NCBI GenBank assembly: GCA_020247545.1
Contig: JADCIX010000011.1
Span: forward strand, 1 to 64,000
Source of the DNA: Rhodocyclaceae bacterium
GTDB lineage: Bacteria > Pseudomonadota > Gammaproteobacteria > Burkholderiales > Usitatibacteraceae
Length of the DNA stretch: 64,000 nucleotides
Reading direction: 5' to 3'
Positions 1 to 9,094 of this stretch are shown here, in pieces (positions within the stretch are counted from its first letter, which is position 1; each line of letters begins with the position of its first letter). The translations under genes were made by a program, and so were the position numbers. The notes under the pieces were generated by a model that saw nothing but the letters and a program-made list of their open reading frames with translations, was not told the DNA's origin and did no database searches.

Positions 1-184
1 GGCTTGCTCAGCGTTCACTCACGTTACGGCCCGCACACTCGCGCTGTCACCAATTCGTGACACGCTTTACCCAAAGGCTTCAACCATTTCGTTACCTCCA
101 TAGTTGCTCCGGGTGCTTCCGGCTGGAGCGGGTTGCCGGGTGGGATTTACACCCACTGGAAAACGCCGCCTTATCACGGCGCAC
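1..184 (-). mobile_element. 5' end of a probable group II intron (runs off left edge)
   Basis: Read on the minus strand from 184 leftwards, the sequence starts with GTGCG, which fits the GUGYG 5' boundary of bacterial group II introns. It continues with sequence that looks like domain I: a GGGTG..CACCC hairpin near 152-137 and a GTAACGTGAGTGAACG stretch near 28-13, a wording common in these introns. No open reading frame on either strand resembles a known protein. The intron-encoded reverse transcriptase would lie left of the window. The boundary abuts the edge of repeat R2 (185-251). Recognition is by eye from remembered intron sequences, so the class is not assigned; it could be another structured RNA. 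Confidence 0.5.
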
Positions 185-251
185 GCCACAAGCCGTCTTT
201 CCGGAAGGCCGTCTGATTTCATATTTTGATCCCGGGAATCAAATGAAAAAC
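185..251 (+). repeat. Dispersed repeat R2, copy 1 (upstream of the HEAT-like gene)
   Basis: This stretch shares its wording with 46836-46923 (+) and 55041-55129 (-): GCCAC(A/T)AGCCG, then TCTGATTTCA, then a gap and GAATCAAATG followed by an A-rich tract. It lies 45 bases upstream of, and co-directional with, the gene at 296. Its left part is cut off by the putative intron. The other two copies begin AATCGGCCA and are 88-89 bp long. Confidence 0.6.
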
Positions 252-295
252 TATCGGAACCTGCGCCCTAGTGTTGATTTAGTCGGCTCACGCGC

Positions 296-799
296 ATGCC
301 GACTGTGATCGACGAAACCCTTGAGCTAATTGGACGGTGCACTCCGGTGCAGCGGTGGAACATCCGCACGCTTTATCTTGCGCAGTTCGGCGATGCCATC
401 GTTCCGCATTGCATCAACCACTTCCGCATTCAACCCCAAGCCGAGGTCCGGAGTGATCTTCTCAGGTTTCTGATTCGCTATGCTCGGGATCGAGACGATG
501 TCGTGGCCCTCGCAATCATGGCGTTGCGCGACAGAAGTAGGGTTGTCAGGGAATCCGCGTGCGCTGTCCTGGCCTACAGCTTCGCAGACAGGGCGGTGGC
601 AACTCTGCAGGAAATCGTCGATTCGGGAAAACAGCCAACCGCCACGAGCGCTAGGAATGCCATCCTCGCCATCTCCGCCAGAAATCACAACCTGTACTAT
701 CCGACATATGAGGAATGGTTTGTCTCGGAAGATGATCCGAATCAGCCCAAAGATGAGGATGTCGCCCACTGCATGCGCCGACGCTTATTCCTGACTTGA
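296..799 (+). CDS. HEAT-repeat-like hypothetical protein
   Basis: A 167-residue soluble protein with no signal peptide. Its middle (about residues 50-125) reads as paired amphipathic helices typical of HEAT/armadillo-like scaffolds, with phrases such as DDVVALAIMALRD and SRVVRESACAVLAY. That suggests a small alpha-solenoid used for protein binding. No catalytic motif is visible. The ATG at 296 has no convincing Shine-Dalgarno sequence; an internal start is possible. The gene stands alone between repeat R2 (185-251) and repeat R1 (975-1020), in an island next to a putative group II intron, so it is probably accessory cargo. The fold call is inferred from the helix pattern only. Confidence 0.6.
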   Translation: MPTVIDETLELIGRCTPVQRWNIRTLYLAQFGDAIVPHCINHFRIQPQAEVRSDLLRFLIRYARDRDDVVALAIMALRDRSRVVRESACAVLAYSFADRAVATLQEIVDSGKQPTATSARNAILAISARNHNLYYPTYEEWFVSEDDPNQPKDEDVAHCMRRRLFLT

Positions 800-974
800 C
801 GAGAATCTTCGGGGGCACGCGAGGGAAATTTCGCGCAGGTGCGGCATGACCCTCGGCTAATCCCTTGTAACGCGGGCGGTCGCATTAAATTCTAGCGGGT
901 TGCCTCCCTTAGCCTATGCGCACCTTGGCGCGACTGAACGAATGTCGGCTTTCGGGCAATCGCCATGTCGGCTT

Positions 975-1020
975 TGGGTCAGGAGTGACGGTTCCCGCCG
1001 CCGCAAAGCAGTCATTCCCA
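975..1020 (+). repeat. Dispersed repeat R1, copy 1
   Basis: The segment TGGGTCAGGAGTGACGGTTC followed by the core CGCCGCCGCAAAGCAGTCAT recurs almost unchanged at 53385-53430 on the minus strand; its core recurs at 47466-47493 (+). It sits downstream of the HEAT-like gene in the same orientation. The tail (ACCGCCTAATTCCGC) also resembles the tail of the 47466 copy. A coding role is unlikely. Confidence 0.7.
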
Positions 1021-1117
1021 CCGCCTAATTCCGCCCGACAGTTCCGAGAAGCCACAGCATCTACAACGCTGCGCGTTAGCGTCATTACGTTAATGCATCG
1101 ACATCGTTGAACATCAA

Positions 1118-1153
1118 AACACTAGCAAATACGGCCATCTTCAGCCGTTTTTG
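1118..1153 (+). terminator. Hairpin with T-run; related to the 22681-22732 repeat
   Basis: The stem ACGGC (1131-1135) and GCCGT (1144-1148) is followed by TTTTT, which fits a short intrinsic terminator on the plus strand. The preceding AAACACTAGCAAA and the CATCTTCA loop match the hairpin at 22681-22707, so this is a diverged member of the palindrome family also seen at 28223-28238, 40286-40317 and inside gatA. Confidence 0.5.
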
Positions 1154-1183
1154 CTTGGAAGTGCCTTTAGATAGGCGACTTTT

Positions 1184-4100
1184 TTAATTCACGGCGGTCA
1201 GTTTCGCGTATTGCAGCGCCAACCATTTGGTGCCTTCTGCACGAAACTTCACTTGCACTCGTGCGTCGGTGCCGCGACCTTCAAACGACAACACCACACC
1301 TTCGCCAAATTTTGTGTGCGCCACGGTTTGCCCCACTCTGAATGGGAAAGCGTCGGCGCGTGCGGTTTCAAAGTTTGCGCGTGAGGTATCTGGTGCCCCT
1401 TCGCGTCCGTATTCGACGGCATTTTCATCCTTTACGATGTTTTGTTTGAAGCCGGTATAGACCTGTCCACCGCCGGCCTGGCCACCACTGCTTTGCCCAC
1501 CACCCCGCATCTCTGCAGAGTAAGAACCTCGCGCGCCGGATTTTTCCCAGCCCCCGCCGCTACCGTGACCCCTGTTGACCGGTGCACCATACGCAGCCTG
1601 TCTGTCCGGTACCACGATCCACTTACAGAGCGCCGGCGGAATCTCATCAAGAAACCTCGAGACGATGCCATAACGCGTCTGGCCGTGCAGCATGCGTTGA
1701 CCGGCATACGAAAGGTAAAGACGTTTCCTTGCGCGTGTGATCGCGACGTACATCAGACGCCGCTCTTCCTCAACCCCGGCAAAGTCATTCATCGAATTCT
1801 CGTGGGGAAACAAGCCCTCTTCCAATCCGCCAAGAAATACATGATCAAACTCGAGACCTTTTGCGGCGTGTACGGTCATCAGTTGCAAGGCATCATCACT
1901 CGCGGAGGCCTCGTGGTCACCGGCCTCTAGGCTGGCGTGGGTCAAGAATCCGATTAACGTCGTGTCCTCGCCCTCATAACTCTCTTCAAATTGTGTACAC
2001 GCGGTGACCAATTCCGCCAAGTTTTCAAGTCGATCCGCACCTTCGCGCTCGGTTTGATAGTGGGCCTTCAATCCGGCCTTTTCCATCGCCTCATCCACCA
2101 GTTCGCCGAGCGAAACTGCGGTGGATGATGACTTCAAACCCTCGATGACTTTAAGGAAGGTGCCGATTGCTGACGCGCTGCGTCCGGTGATAGCGCCTTG
2201 CGCAATGCCGTTTAGCGCGGCCTCATACATCGAGACGTTGTAACGTTGCGCGAGCTCTTGCACTTGTTCAACAGATCGTGCACCGATGCCGCGTGGCGGG
2301 AAATTGACCACCCGCGAAAACGCGCCGTCATCGTTTGGGTTACCTGCAAGCCGCAGATACGCCAACGCGTGCTTGACTTCTTGGCGCTCAAAGAATCGCA
2401 TGCCGCCATAAACCCGATAGGCAATACCAGCGCGAAAGAGCGTGTGCTCAAGCACACGTGACTGTGCGTTTGAACGATACAACAGGGCCATGTTGGAGAG
2501 ATCTTTGCCTTCGCGGTGCAGCGCCTTGACCTCATCGATCACAAACTGTGCTTCATCGGCATCGGTGGAGGCGGCGTAAATTCGTAACGGCTCACCCTTG
2601 CCCTCGTCGGTCCACAAGTTTTTGCCGAGGCGATCTTTATTGTGCGCAATCACCGCATTCGCGGCGTCGAGAATGTTTCCTTGCGATCGGTAGTTTTGCT
2701 CCAGCTTGATGATGTTGCCATGCGCGAAGTCACGTTGGAAATCGCGCATGTTGGCGGCTTCTGCACCTCTAAAGGCGTAGATGGAATTGTGGGTGATGAT
2801 GCCGTTGGCAATGAAGTTATGCGTACCGGCAACATCGATGTCGTATACCGTGCGGCGCGCCTTTTTCTTCAATCCCACCGCGACCACAAAATCCAGCTTG
2901 CCATCGCCATCGACCATCGCCATACCAACGCGCACGTGGCTGGCGCGAACAAAGGGGAGCGGTGTGGAGTGAATACCTGCGCGCAGGCGAAACACGCCGT
3001 TGGTTGCTGACTGGATGCGGTTGGCTATCTCCATCAGCTTGGCAAAATCGGCGAACGAGTTTTCATACCGCCACGAAGCATGGCCAAGTGCGGCCGCTTT
3101 TGCTGAGCGTATAGAGAGGCCGAGTGACTTCAGCGCTCGCTGCGCCACCAAATCATTACTTCCAACCGCAATGCGGTGCAGCGAAGAAGCACCCCTCCCG
3201 TCACCACAAAGCGTGATGTTGATATTGAGTCGGCTGCCATTGCGCGACATTGGCAAATGGTGTGGCGCAGATAACGCCATTCCGCGTTCGCGCAACAATG
3301 CCACGGCACCCGCCTCTGTATCTAGTTCGCGAAATACCCGCGCAATCCATTCGCCATCGTGCACCAACCCGTTCACGCCCTTGCCTTTGCGCGGTGTAAA
3401 GGGCAACGTCGGCAGGCCGTATTTCAGCGAGCAAATCATTTCGTCTGCACGCGCGGCGTTTTCAGTGTCGTGTGTGCCGACAATCCACAGCGCGTCAGCT
3501 TGTTCTTGTACGGCGCGCTGCTTAAATCCCACCGCGGGCTTTGCTTGGCCCTTCGTATGAACTTGCGAGGTACCGAGGCGATAGCCGACGCCCGCTTTGA
3601 ACATGATGTAGGTGAAATACGTCTGCGGTGTCTCACCCAGCAGATAACCGGCAAAGTGGGTGTGTTCGGGTGTGCTTGTCAGAATACGTCCGCTGGCAAG
3701 CGTGATTGAAACCAATGGCGTTTCCTTAGTGCGTTTATGCACACGGGTCACTTCAGCTGGCTTGAACCGCTTTGCACCATAACAAGAACGCACTTGGTCC
3801 CCAGCTGCAATCCGCTCTATCGGCTTTGCCGAGCCATCGTGCATAGTGATCTTGCTGCCAGCGACTAAACACTGATCGTCATCACCAACCGCAAATACCG
3901 CCGCCTGTTTGCCTGCCAGCAGTTGTATCCACTGATACTGCAAGCGATTGGTATCTTGAAACTCATCGACCAATACAAACTGAAAACGCTGCCGATAGTG
4001 TTCGAGTAGCGGCGCATTTTTTGATAAGAGTTCATAACAACGCAGCAGCAATTCGGCGAAGTCGGCGACGCCTTCACGCTGGCATTGTTCATCGTAGGCT

Positions 4101-4675
4101 TGATAGATCTCGACTTGCCGGCGGGTAAATTCATCACGCGCCTCAACCATATTGGCGCGCAGCCCCTGGTCCTTTGCGCCGTTAATGAAGTAGGCCATGT
4201 CGCGCGGCTTGAATTTTTCATCGTCGACGTTCAGCACCTTGAGTAACCGCTTAATGGCCGACTGCTGGTCGGCGGAATCGAGAATCTGAAAGGTTTGCGG
4301 CAAATTCGCATCGCGGTAGTGCGCGCGCAGCAAGCGGTTACACAGGCCGTGGAAAGTGCCGATCCACATGCCACGCGTATTGATCGGCATCATCGACGAT
4401 AGCCGCGTCAACATTTCCTTCGCCGCTTTATTGGTAAAGGTTACGGCGAGGATTGATCCGGGGGAGGCTTGGCCCGACTGAATCAGGTAGGCGATACGCG
4501 TGGTCAAAACCCGCGTCTTACCCGATCCGGCACCGGCCAAGACCAGCGCGGATTCTCGCGGCAGGGTGACCGCGCGAAGTTGTTCCGGATTCAGATTTTC
4601 GAGAAGGCGCGGGGAAACTGTAGAGACAGGCGGGACGTTGGAGAACATCAAAGACCACAACAGGGAGAATGACAC
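1184..4675 (-). CDS. uvrD: DNA helicase II UvrD interrupted by an intein
   Basis: SF1A 3'-5' helicase for nucleotide excision and mismatch repair. Visible motifs are Walker A GAGSGKT (residues 48-54), motif II DEFQD (237-241), motif III GDDDQ/SIYAFRG split by an intein (residues 269-630), a later TVHAAKG and the YVAITRAR motif. The C-terminus has the small domain ending in WLALQYAKL seen in UvrD. The reading frame is 1163 codons; removing the intein leaves 801 residues, normal or slightly long for UvrD. The start is a GTG at 4675 without a clear ribosome site; ATG at 4648 is an alternative. It is divergent from leuS. Without splicing the helicase motif III would be broken, so splicing is presumably needed for function. 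Confidence 0.95.
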   Translation of the reverse strand: MSFSLLWSLMFSNVPPVSTVSPRLLENLNPEQLRAVTLPRESALVLAGAGSGKTRVLTTRIAYLIQSGQASPGSILAVTFTNKAAKEMLTRLSSMMPINTRGMWIGTFHGLCNRLLRAHYRDANLPQTFQILDSADQQSAIKRLLKVLNVDDEKFKPRDMAYFINGAKDQGLRANMVEARDEFTRRQVEIYQAYDEQCQREGVADFAELLLRCYELLSKNAPLLEHYRQRFQFVLVDEFQDTNRLQYQWIQLLAGKQAAVFAVGDDDQCLVAGSKITMHDGSAKPIERIAAGDQVRSCYGAKRFKPAEVTRVHKRTKETPLVSITLASGRILTSTPEHTHFAGYLLGETPQTYFTYIMFKAGVGYRLGTSQVHTKGQAKPAVGFKQRAVQEQADALWIVGTHDTENAARADEMICSLKYGLPTLPFTPRKGKGVNGLVHDGEWIARVFRELDTEAGAVALLRERGMALSAPHHLPMSRNGSRLNINITLCGDGRGASSLHRIAVGSNDLVAQRALKSLGLSIRSAKAAALGHASWRYENSFADFAKLMEIANRIQSATNGVFRLRAGIHSTPLPFVRASHVRVGMAMVDGDGKLDFVVAVGLKKKARRTVYDIDVAGTHNFIANGIITHNSIYAFRGAEAANMRDFQRDFAHGNIIKLEQNYRSQGNILDAANAVIAHNKDRLGKNLWTDEGKGEPLRIYAASTDADEAQFVIDEVKALHREGKDLSNMALLYRSNAQSRVLEHTLFRAGIAYRVYGGMRFFERQEVKHALAYLRLAGNPNDDGAFSRVVNFPPRGIGARSVEQVQELAQRYNVSMYEAALNGIAQGAITGRSASAIGTFLKVIEGLKSSSTAVSLGELVDEAMEKAGLKAHYQTEREGADRLENLAELVTACTQFEESYEGEDTTLIGFLTHASLEAGDHEASASDDALQLMTVHAAKGLEFDHVFLGGLEEGLFPHENSMNDFAGVEEERRLMYVAITRARKRLYLSYAGQRMLHGQTRYGIVSRFLDEIPPALCKWIVVPDRQAAYGAPVNRGHGSGGGWEKSGARGSYSAEMRGGGQSSGGQAGGGQVYTGFKQNIVKDENAVEYGREGAPDTSRANFETARADAFPFRVGQTVAHTKFGEGVVLSFEGRGTDARVQVKFRAEGTKWLALQYAKLTAVN
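2786..3871 (-). other. Intein inserted in UvrD motif III
   Basis: A 362-residue in-frame insertion between Q268 and S631 of the uvrD product. It begins with Cys (CLVAGSKITM, block A), has a TPEH block B (TxxH), and ends with a block F/G segment containing THNFIANGIITHN, followed by extein Ser. These are the residues needed for standard class 1 protein splicing (Cys1, penultimate His, terminal Asn, +1 Ser). The middle (about residues 350-560 of the precursor) is large enough for a homing endonuclease, but I see no clear LAGLIDADG or HNH motif, so the endonuclease may be degenerate or of an unfamiliar type. The sequence resembles inteins I recall from actinobacterial UvrD-like helicases, which would imply long-distance transfer. 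Confidence 0.93.
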
Positions 4676-4757
4676 AGATTATAGTCGGCGGCGTTTCTGC
4701 TGTTCGCGAAGTCGATGAAGTATCGCGCGACAACGGGGAGGCGGCAGGGGGCGACTG

Positions 4758-4763
4758 TATAAT
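4758..4763 (+). promoter_or_regulatory. -10 box upstream of leuS
   Basis: A perfect TATAAT lies 35 bases before the leuS ATG (4798). No good -35 hexamer is present 16-18 bases upstream, so promoter strength is uncertain. It would start transcription about 27 bases upstream of leuS and probably drive the leuS-lptE-holA run. Confidence 0.45.
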
Positions 4764-4797
4764 GACTGACTGAAAAACAGACTCTTTTGCCTCACAA

Positions 4798-7446
4798 ATG
4801 GATTCAACGCATCAAATAAAATACGACGCAAAATCGATAGAGGCCGCTGCACAGGCAGCTTGGCAGAATAGCGACGCCTACCGCGTTACCGAGTACGCAA
4901 AAGACAAGAATGGGAAACCAAAGCCCAAGTTTTACGCCTGCTCAATGTTGCCCTACCCGTCTGGCAAGCTGCATATGGGGCATGTGCGTAACTACACCAT
5001 CAATGACGTTATGTTCCGCCACCTGCGCATGAAGGGGTACAACGTATTGATGCCGATGGGCTGGGATGCGTTTGGCATGCCTGCCGAGAACGCAGCAATT
5101 GCAAAGGGCGCGCCGCCGGCACAGTGGACGTATCAAAACATCGCAGACATGAAGGCGCAAATGCAGCCGCTTGGCTTGGCATTTGACTGGTCGCGCGAAG
5201 TGACGACTTGCAAGCCCGATTACTACAAGTGGAATCAATGGCTGTTTCTCAAGATGCTGGAAAAGGGCATCGCCTACCGCAAGACTCAGGTGGTGAATTG
5301 GGACCCGATTGATCAAACCGTGCTGGCCAATGAGCAGGTCATCGACGGCCGCGGTTGGCGTTCGGGCGCGTTGGTCGAGAAAAAAGAGATTCCCGGTTAT
5401 TACTTGGCGATCACTCAATACGCGGACGAGTTACTTGATTCGGTCAAGAACAATCTGGACGGCTGGCCGCCACAAGTTCGCACCATGCAGGAGAATTGGA
5501 TCGGCAAGTCAGTTGGCGTTCGTTTTGCGTTCTCGCATAAGGTTACCGATGACGGCGGCCTGATCCAAGACGGCAAACTATTTGTGTTCACCACACGCGC
5601 CGACACCATTATGGGTGTGACGTTTTGCGCGGTTGCCCCCGAGCACCCGCTTGCACTGCACGCGGCCAAGTTCAACCCGGCAGTCGCCGAATTCGTTGAA
5701 CGTGCCAAACACGGCGGCACCACCGAAGCAGAGCTCGCGGCAAAAGACAAAGAAGGTGTTGCCACTGGATTAACAGTCACCCACCCGCTAACTAGAGAGC
5801 AAATTCCTGTTTGGGTGGGCAACTACGTACTGATGTCGTATGGCGATGGCGCGGTGATGGGCGTGCCGGCGCATGACGAGCGTGACTTTGCCTTTGCCAA
5901 AAAATACGCGCTACCGATCAAACCCGTCATCGATCTTGGCAGCCCCTACTCTAGTGACGCTTGGAAGCCCAACTATGGCGACCATGGCGTTTGTGTCGAT
6001 AGCGGTGCCATGAACGGGATGTCGTTTGCCGAAGCTATTGACTACGTCGCCACACATACGAAAGCGGCCGGCGGCGAACGTAGAACCACTTGGCGTCTTC
6101 GTGACTGGGGCATTTCGCGGCAGCGTTATTGGGGTACCCCTATCCCCATCATTCATTGTGATGACTGTGGACCTGTGCCAGTGCCGGAAAAGGACTTGCC
6201 GGTGGTGCTGCCCGAAGATTTGATTCCGGATGGCAGCGGCAGCCCGCTCAAGAAAGACCGTCGGTTTATTGACTGCACTTGTCCCAAATGCGGCAAACCG
6301 GCTGAGCGTGAAACCGACACAATGGATACGTTTGTCGATTCGTCGTGGTACTTCATGCGGTACTGTAATCCTGACAACACCACGGCAATGGTTGATGCGC
6401 GCAACGATTACTGGATGCCGATGGATCAGTACATCGGTGGTATCGAGCACGCCGTCTTGCATCTTTTGTATGCGCGCTTCTGGACCAAAGTCATGCGCGA
6501 CTTAGGCCTAGTCAAGTTCGACGAGCCGTTCACGAATTTGTTTACGCAGGGTATGTTGTCTGCCGAGTGTTTTTATCGCGAAACCAGCGAGGGTGTAAAA
6601 CGCTGGTACTACCCGAGCGAAATCACCGTGCAGTATGACGACAAAGGTCGGCCAACCGGCGCCGTTGCAAAGGACGATGGGCTGGCGGTTAAGCTTGGCG
6701 GCATGGAAAAGATGTCGAAGTCGAAGAACAACGTGGTCGAACCCAAGGACATCGTCGAGCGCTTTGGTGCGGATACCGCACGCGCCTATGTGATGTTTGC
6801 CGGCCCCCCCGAAATGAGTGCCGCGTGGTCTGACTCTGGCGCTGAGGGTGTGTATCGATTTTTGAAACGCCTTTATACATGGGGTTCTTCGAGCAAAAAT
6901 GCCTCAAACTCCGCGCCAATGCTTGATTTTTTGAATGCGGTGCCTGGTGCAAGGAAGTTGCGGTTTGAGATTCATACAATTTTGTCGCAGGCCAACCATG
7001 ATTACGCACGGCTGCAGTACAACACCGTCGTCTCTGCCGGTATGAAAATGCTAAATGCGCTCGAAGACAGCAAGGCTGAAACTGGCGCCGGTTGGGAAGC
7101 TGCGCGGTACGAAGGCTTGTGGATACTGTTGAGAATGCTCTATCCAATCGCGCCTCACATTACCTGGCAGCTTTGGAACGAGCTGGGATTTGTCGAACCG
7201 TATGGCGAGATCATTGACGCGCCTTGGCCAGAGCCAGACCCCTCAGCGCTTGAGCAAGACGAAATCGAGCTGGTGATTCAAGTTAACGGCAAACTGCGCG
7301 GCCAAATTTGTGTGCCAAAAAATGCAACAAAGGCTGACATCGAAGCGCTAGCGTTGGCCGACGCAAGTGTGGCCAAGCATATCGAAGGGAAGACCGTCAG
7401 GAAATTGATTGTGGTTCCAGGAAGGTTGATCAATGTGGTGGTCTAA
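4798..7446 (+). CDS. leuS: Leucyl-tRNA synthetase
   Basis: Class Ia aminoacyl-tRNA synthetase that charges tRNA-Leu with leucine in the cytoplasm. The product is 882 residues, usual for bacterial LeuRS. The HIGH signature appears as HMGH (residues 59-62), KMSKS at 638-642. The CP1 editing domain lies between them, with the [13 protein letters not shown] editing-site segment near 355-367. Cys pairs CDDC (454-457) and CTCPKC (493-498) suggest a zinc-binding knuckle. The C-terminal anticodon and tRNA-binding domain ends in an [12 protein letters not shown] segment typical of LeuRS. It overlaps no gene upstream; lptE follows closely. Confidence 0.98.
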   Translation: MDSTHQIKYDAKSIEAAAQAAWQNSDAYRVTEYAKDKNGKPKPKFYACSMLPYPSGKLHMGHVRNYTINDVMFRHLRMKGYNVLMPMGWDAFGMPAENAAIAKGAPPAQWTYQNIADMKAQMQPLGLAFDWSREVTTCKPDYYKWNQWLFLKMLEKGIAYRKTQVVNWDPIDQTVLANEQVIDGRGWRSGALVEKKEIPGYYLAITQYADELLDSVKNNLDGWPPQVRTMQENWIGKSVGVRFAFSHKVTDDGGLIQDGKLFVFTTRADTIMGVTFCAVAPEHPLALHAAKFNPAVAEFVERAKHGGTTEAELAAKDKEGVATGLTVTHPLTREQIPVWVGNYVLMSYGDGAVMGVPAHDERDFAFAKKYALPIKPVIDLGSPYSSDAWKPNYGDHGVCVDSGAMNGMSFAEAIDYVATHTKAAGGERRTTWRLRDWGISRQRYWGTPIPIIHCDDCGPVPVPEKDLPVVLPEDLIPDGSGSPLKKDRRFIDCTCPKCGKPAERETDTMDTFVDSSWYFMRYCNPDNTTAMVDARNDYWMPMDQYIGGIEHAVLHLLYARFWTKVMRDLGLVKFDEPFTNLFTQGMLSAECFYRETSEGVKRWYYPSEITVQYDDKGRPTGAVAKDDGLAVKLGGMEKMSKSKNNVVEPKDIVERFGADTARAYVMFAGPPEMSAAWSDSGAEGVYRFLKRLYTWGSSSKNASNSAPMLDFLNAVPGARKLRFEIHTILSQANHDYARLQYNTVVSAGMKMLNALEDSKAETGAGWEAARYEGLWILLRMLYPIAPHITWQLWNELGFVEPYGEIIDAPWPEPDPSALEQDEIELVIQVNGKLRGQICVPKNATKADIEALALADASVAKHIEGKTVRKLIVVPGRLINVVV

Positions 7447-7507
7447 GAAAAATCTGCCGCGCTTGGTGATGCGGCGTTGTGCGCGGCCTCGAAATCCCCT
7501 TGTATCA

Positions 7508-8071
7508 ATGCATACATTCCGGTTTCTCGGCCTACAACGCCTTTCCTGCCTTGTTCGCCTCGCCTCGCCTGCGCTCGCGACGATTTTCCGCCGGGTGTTT
7601 GCGAGCACAGTTGTGCTAACGACCCTTGCGTCGTGTGGGTTTGCCCTGCGTGGTTCATATGAACTACCCTACAACACGATTCAGGTGACTTCACGGAGCA
7701 ACTCAGTGGTGGCAGGTCTCGTGCGGCGCGACCTCGCCGACTCTAAAACCAAAGTGGTCGGCACTGCCAAGGATGCCGAAGCAGCGCTGACGATTATTGA
7801 GGAACGGCGCGACCGGCAGATTTTGTCGCTGTCAGGTGCAGGACGGGTTCGTGAATACGAGCTACGCATGAAGGTGACCTATCAATTTGTTGATGCCAAA
7901 GGTCAGGTAATTATCCCAACGAGCGAAATTTTGCTTAAGCGAACCTTCTCCTATGACGACACGCGCGTCATTGCCAAACAACAGGAAGAAGCCATGCTCT
8001 ATCAAGACATGGAGCGCGACGCGACCGGACAAATATTGCGGCGCATGATTGCCGTAAAAAAGACCCTGTAG
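7508..8071 (+). CDS. lptE: LPS-assembly lipoprotein LptE
   Basis: Outer-membrane lipoprotein that plugs the LptD barrel and helps insert lipopolysaccharide. A lipobox LASC|G follows a hydrophobic stretch (VFASTVVLTTLASC), so the mature protein starts at that Cys. The following GFALRGSYELPYNTI and the later YELRMKVTYQF fit the LptE family. ATG 7508 is chosen because it gives a 42-residue signal region; an upstream in-frame start at 7433 would overlap leuS. The position between leuS and holA is the conserved proteobacterial location and supports the call although LptE sequences diverge strongly. Confidence 0.9.
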   Translation: MHTFRFLGLQRLSCLVRLASPALATIFRRVFASTVVLTTLASCGFALRGSYELPYNTIQVTSRSNSVVAGLVRRDLADSKTKVVGTAKDAEAALTIIEERRDRQILSLSGAGRVREYELRMKVTYQFVDAKGQVIIPTSEILLKRTFSYDDTRVIAKQQEEAMLYQDMERDATGQILRRMIAVKKTL

Positions 8072-8077
8072 TTCGCG

Positions 8078-9082
8078 ATGCGCCTTACCGCCGAACAGTT
8101 TCTCGACCGACCGCCTAAGTCCTTGCAGCCGCTTTATGTCGTCTACGGCGCAGACCCACTCGGCGCTTTGGAAGCCTCCGATAGTTTGCGCGAGCTGGCC
8201 AAACAACTCGGTTATGTCGAGCGCGAAGTGTTCACCGCAGAATCTGGCTTTGACTGGTCGCGACTTGCCTCTGCCGGTAGCGCGCTCTCATTATTCGCGA
8301 CACAACGCTTGATTGAGCTTCGTATTCCGACCGGCAAGCCAGGCAAAGAGGGTTCTGCCGCCATCGAACACTACTGCAAGCGATTGCCGGACGACACGGT
8401 AACGCTGGTATCGCTGCCTGACATGGATTGGCAGGGCAAACAAACCAGGTGGTTTGTCGCTCTTGAAGCCGCAGCCACGGTGATTGAAGCGCAACCGGTA
8501 GATCGAGAAAACCTTCCGCGCTGGTTGGCCGACCGTCTGAAACGGGTGAATTTATCCGCGTCAAGCGAGGCATTGGATTTCCTCGCCGACCGTGTTGAGG
8601 GCAACTTGCTCGCGGCGAAACAAGAAATTGAAAAGCTTGCTTTACTTTGTCCGCCCGGTGAAGTCTCGTTAGGCGTGATGGAAAACAGTCTAGCCAATGT
8701 CTCGCGCTACTCAACAGCAACATTGATGGCAGCAATTCACGCTGGTGATGCGGCTCGTATCGCAAAAATGCTCGATGGGCTGAAGGCAGAAGGTGAACCC
8801 CCGCCATTGATATTGTGGATGTTGGCCAGCGAGCTGCGCCTATTGCTGCGTATACTGGGTGTGACCAAGGCCGGACGCCAGCCGTTTCCTTCCAAAGCGC
8901 GCGAAGTCGAGAAACTCGCTCGCAAACATACCGCAGGAAGTTTGGTGCGGCTCAATCTTCAAGCCGCCCGCATTGACCGCATGATTAAGGGCGTGAATCC
9001 CAATGATGTTTGGGATGCGTTGCTACAGTTTTCCTGTGGGCTGGCTGGTGCGCGTCTACCAATTCAAATGCCACAGAACTAA
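8078..9082 (+). CDS. holA: DNA polymerase III subunit delta
   Basis: Delta subunit of the clamp-loader complex, which opens the beta sliding clamp. The 334-residue product is of normal length and starts MRLTAEQFLDRPPKSLQPLYVVYGADPL in style, matching the N-terminal AAA+-like domain (YVVYGADPL near residues 23-31) that lacks a functional P-loop in this subunit. The C-terminal collar domain includes LILWMLASELRLLLR near 247-261. It starts 6 bases after lptE in the usual leuS-lptE-holA order. Confidence 0.95.
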   Translation: MRLTAEQFLDRPPKSLQPLYVVYGADPLGALEASDSLRELAKQLGYVEREVFTAESGFDWSRLASAGSALSLFATQRLIELRIPTGKPGKEGSAAIEHYCKRLPDDTVTLVSLPDMDWQGKQTRWFVALEAAATVIEAQPVDRENLPRWLADRLKRVNLSASSEALDFLADRVEGNLLAAKQEIEKLALLCPPGEVSLGVMENSLANVSRYSTATLMAAIHAGDAARIAKMLDGLKAEGEPPPLILWMLASELRLLLRILGVTKAGRQPFPSKAREVEKLARKHTAGSLVRLNLQAARIDRMIKGVNPNDVWDALLQFSCGLAGARLPIQMPQN

Positions 9083-9094
9083 GCTTGTCAGAAA

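Larger units (their letters stand above)
800..1183. other. Intergenic region holding repeat R1 and a terminator-like repeat
   Basis: No convincing gene lies in these 384 bases. They hold an imperfect tandem ATGTCGGCTTTCGGG / ATGTCGGCTTTGGGT (near 941-980), repeat R1 (975-1020) and a hairpin with a T-run (1118-1153). A 64-codon open frame at 916-1110 crosses the repeats and looks spurious. Confidence 0.6.

Noticed and set aside
57-308. 83-codon open frame on the plus strand at the left edge
   Set aside because: It is antisense to the putative group II intron and repeat R2, with no ribosome site; frames like this are common artefacts over intron RNA.
326-769. 147-codon minus-strand frame over the HEAT-like gene
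   Set aside because: Composition is that of a shadow frame and the plus-strand product has the more protein-like helix pattern.
916-1110. 64-codon plus-strand frame
   Set aside because: It is built from repeat R1 and its tandem flank; no ribosome site or domain.
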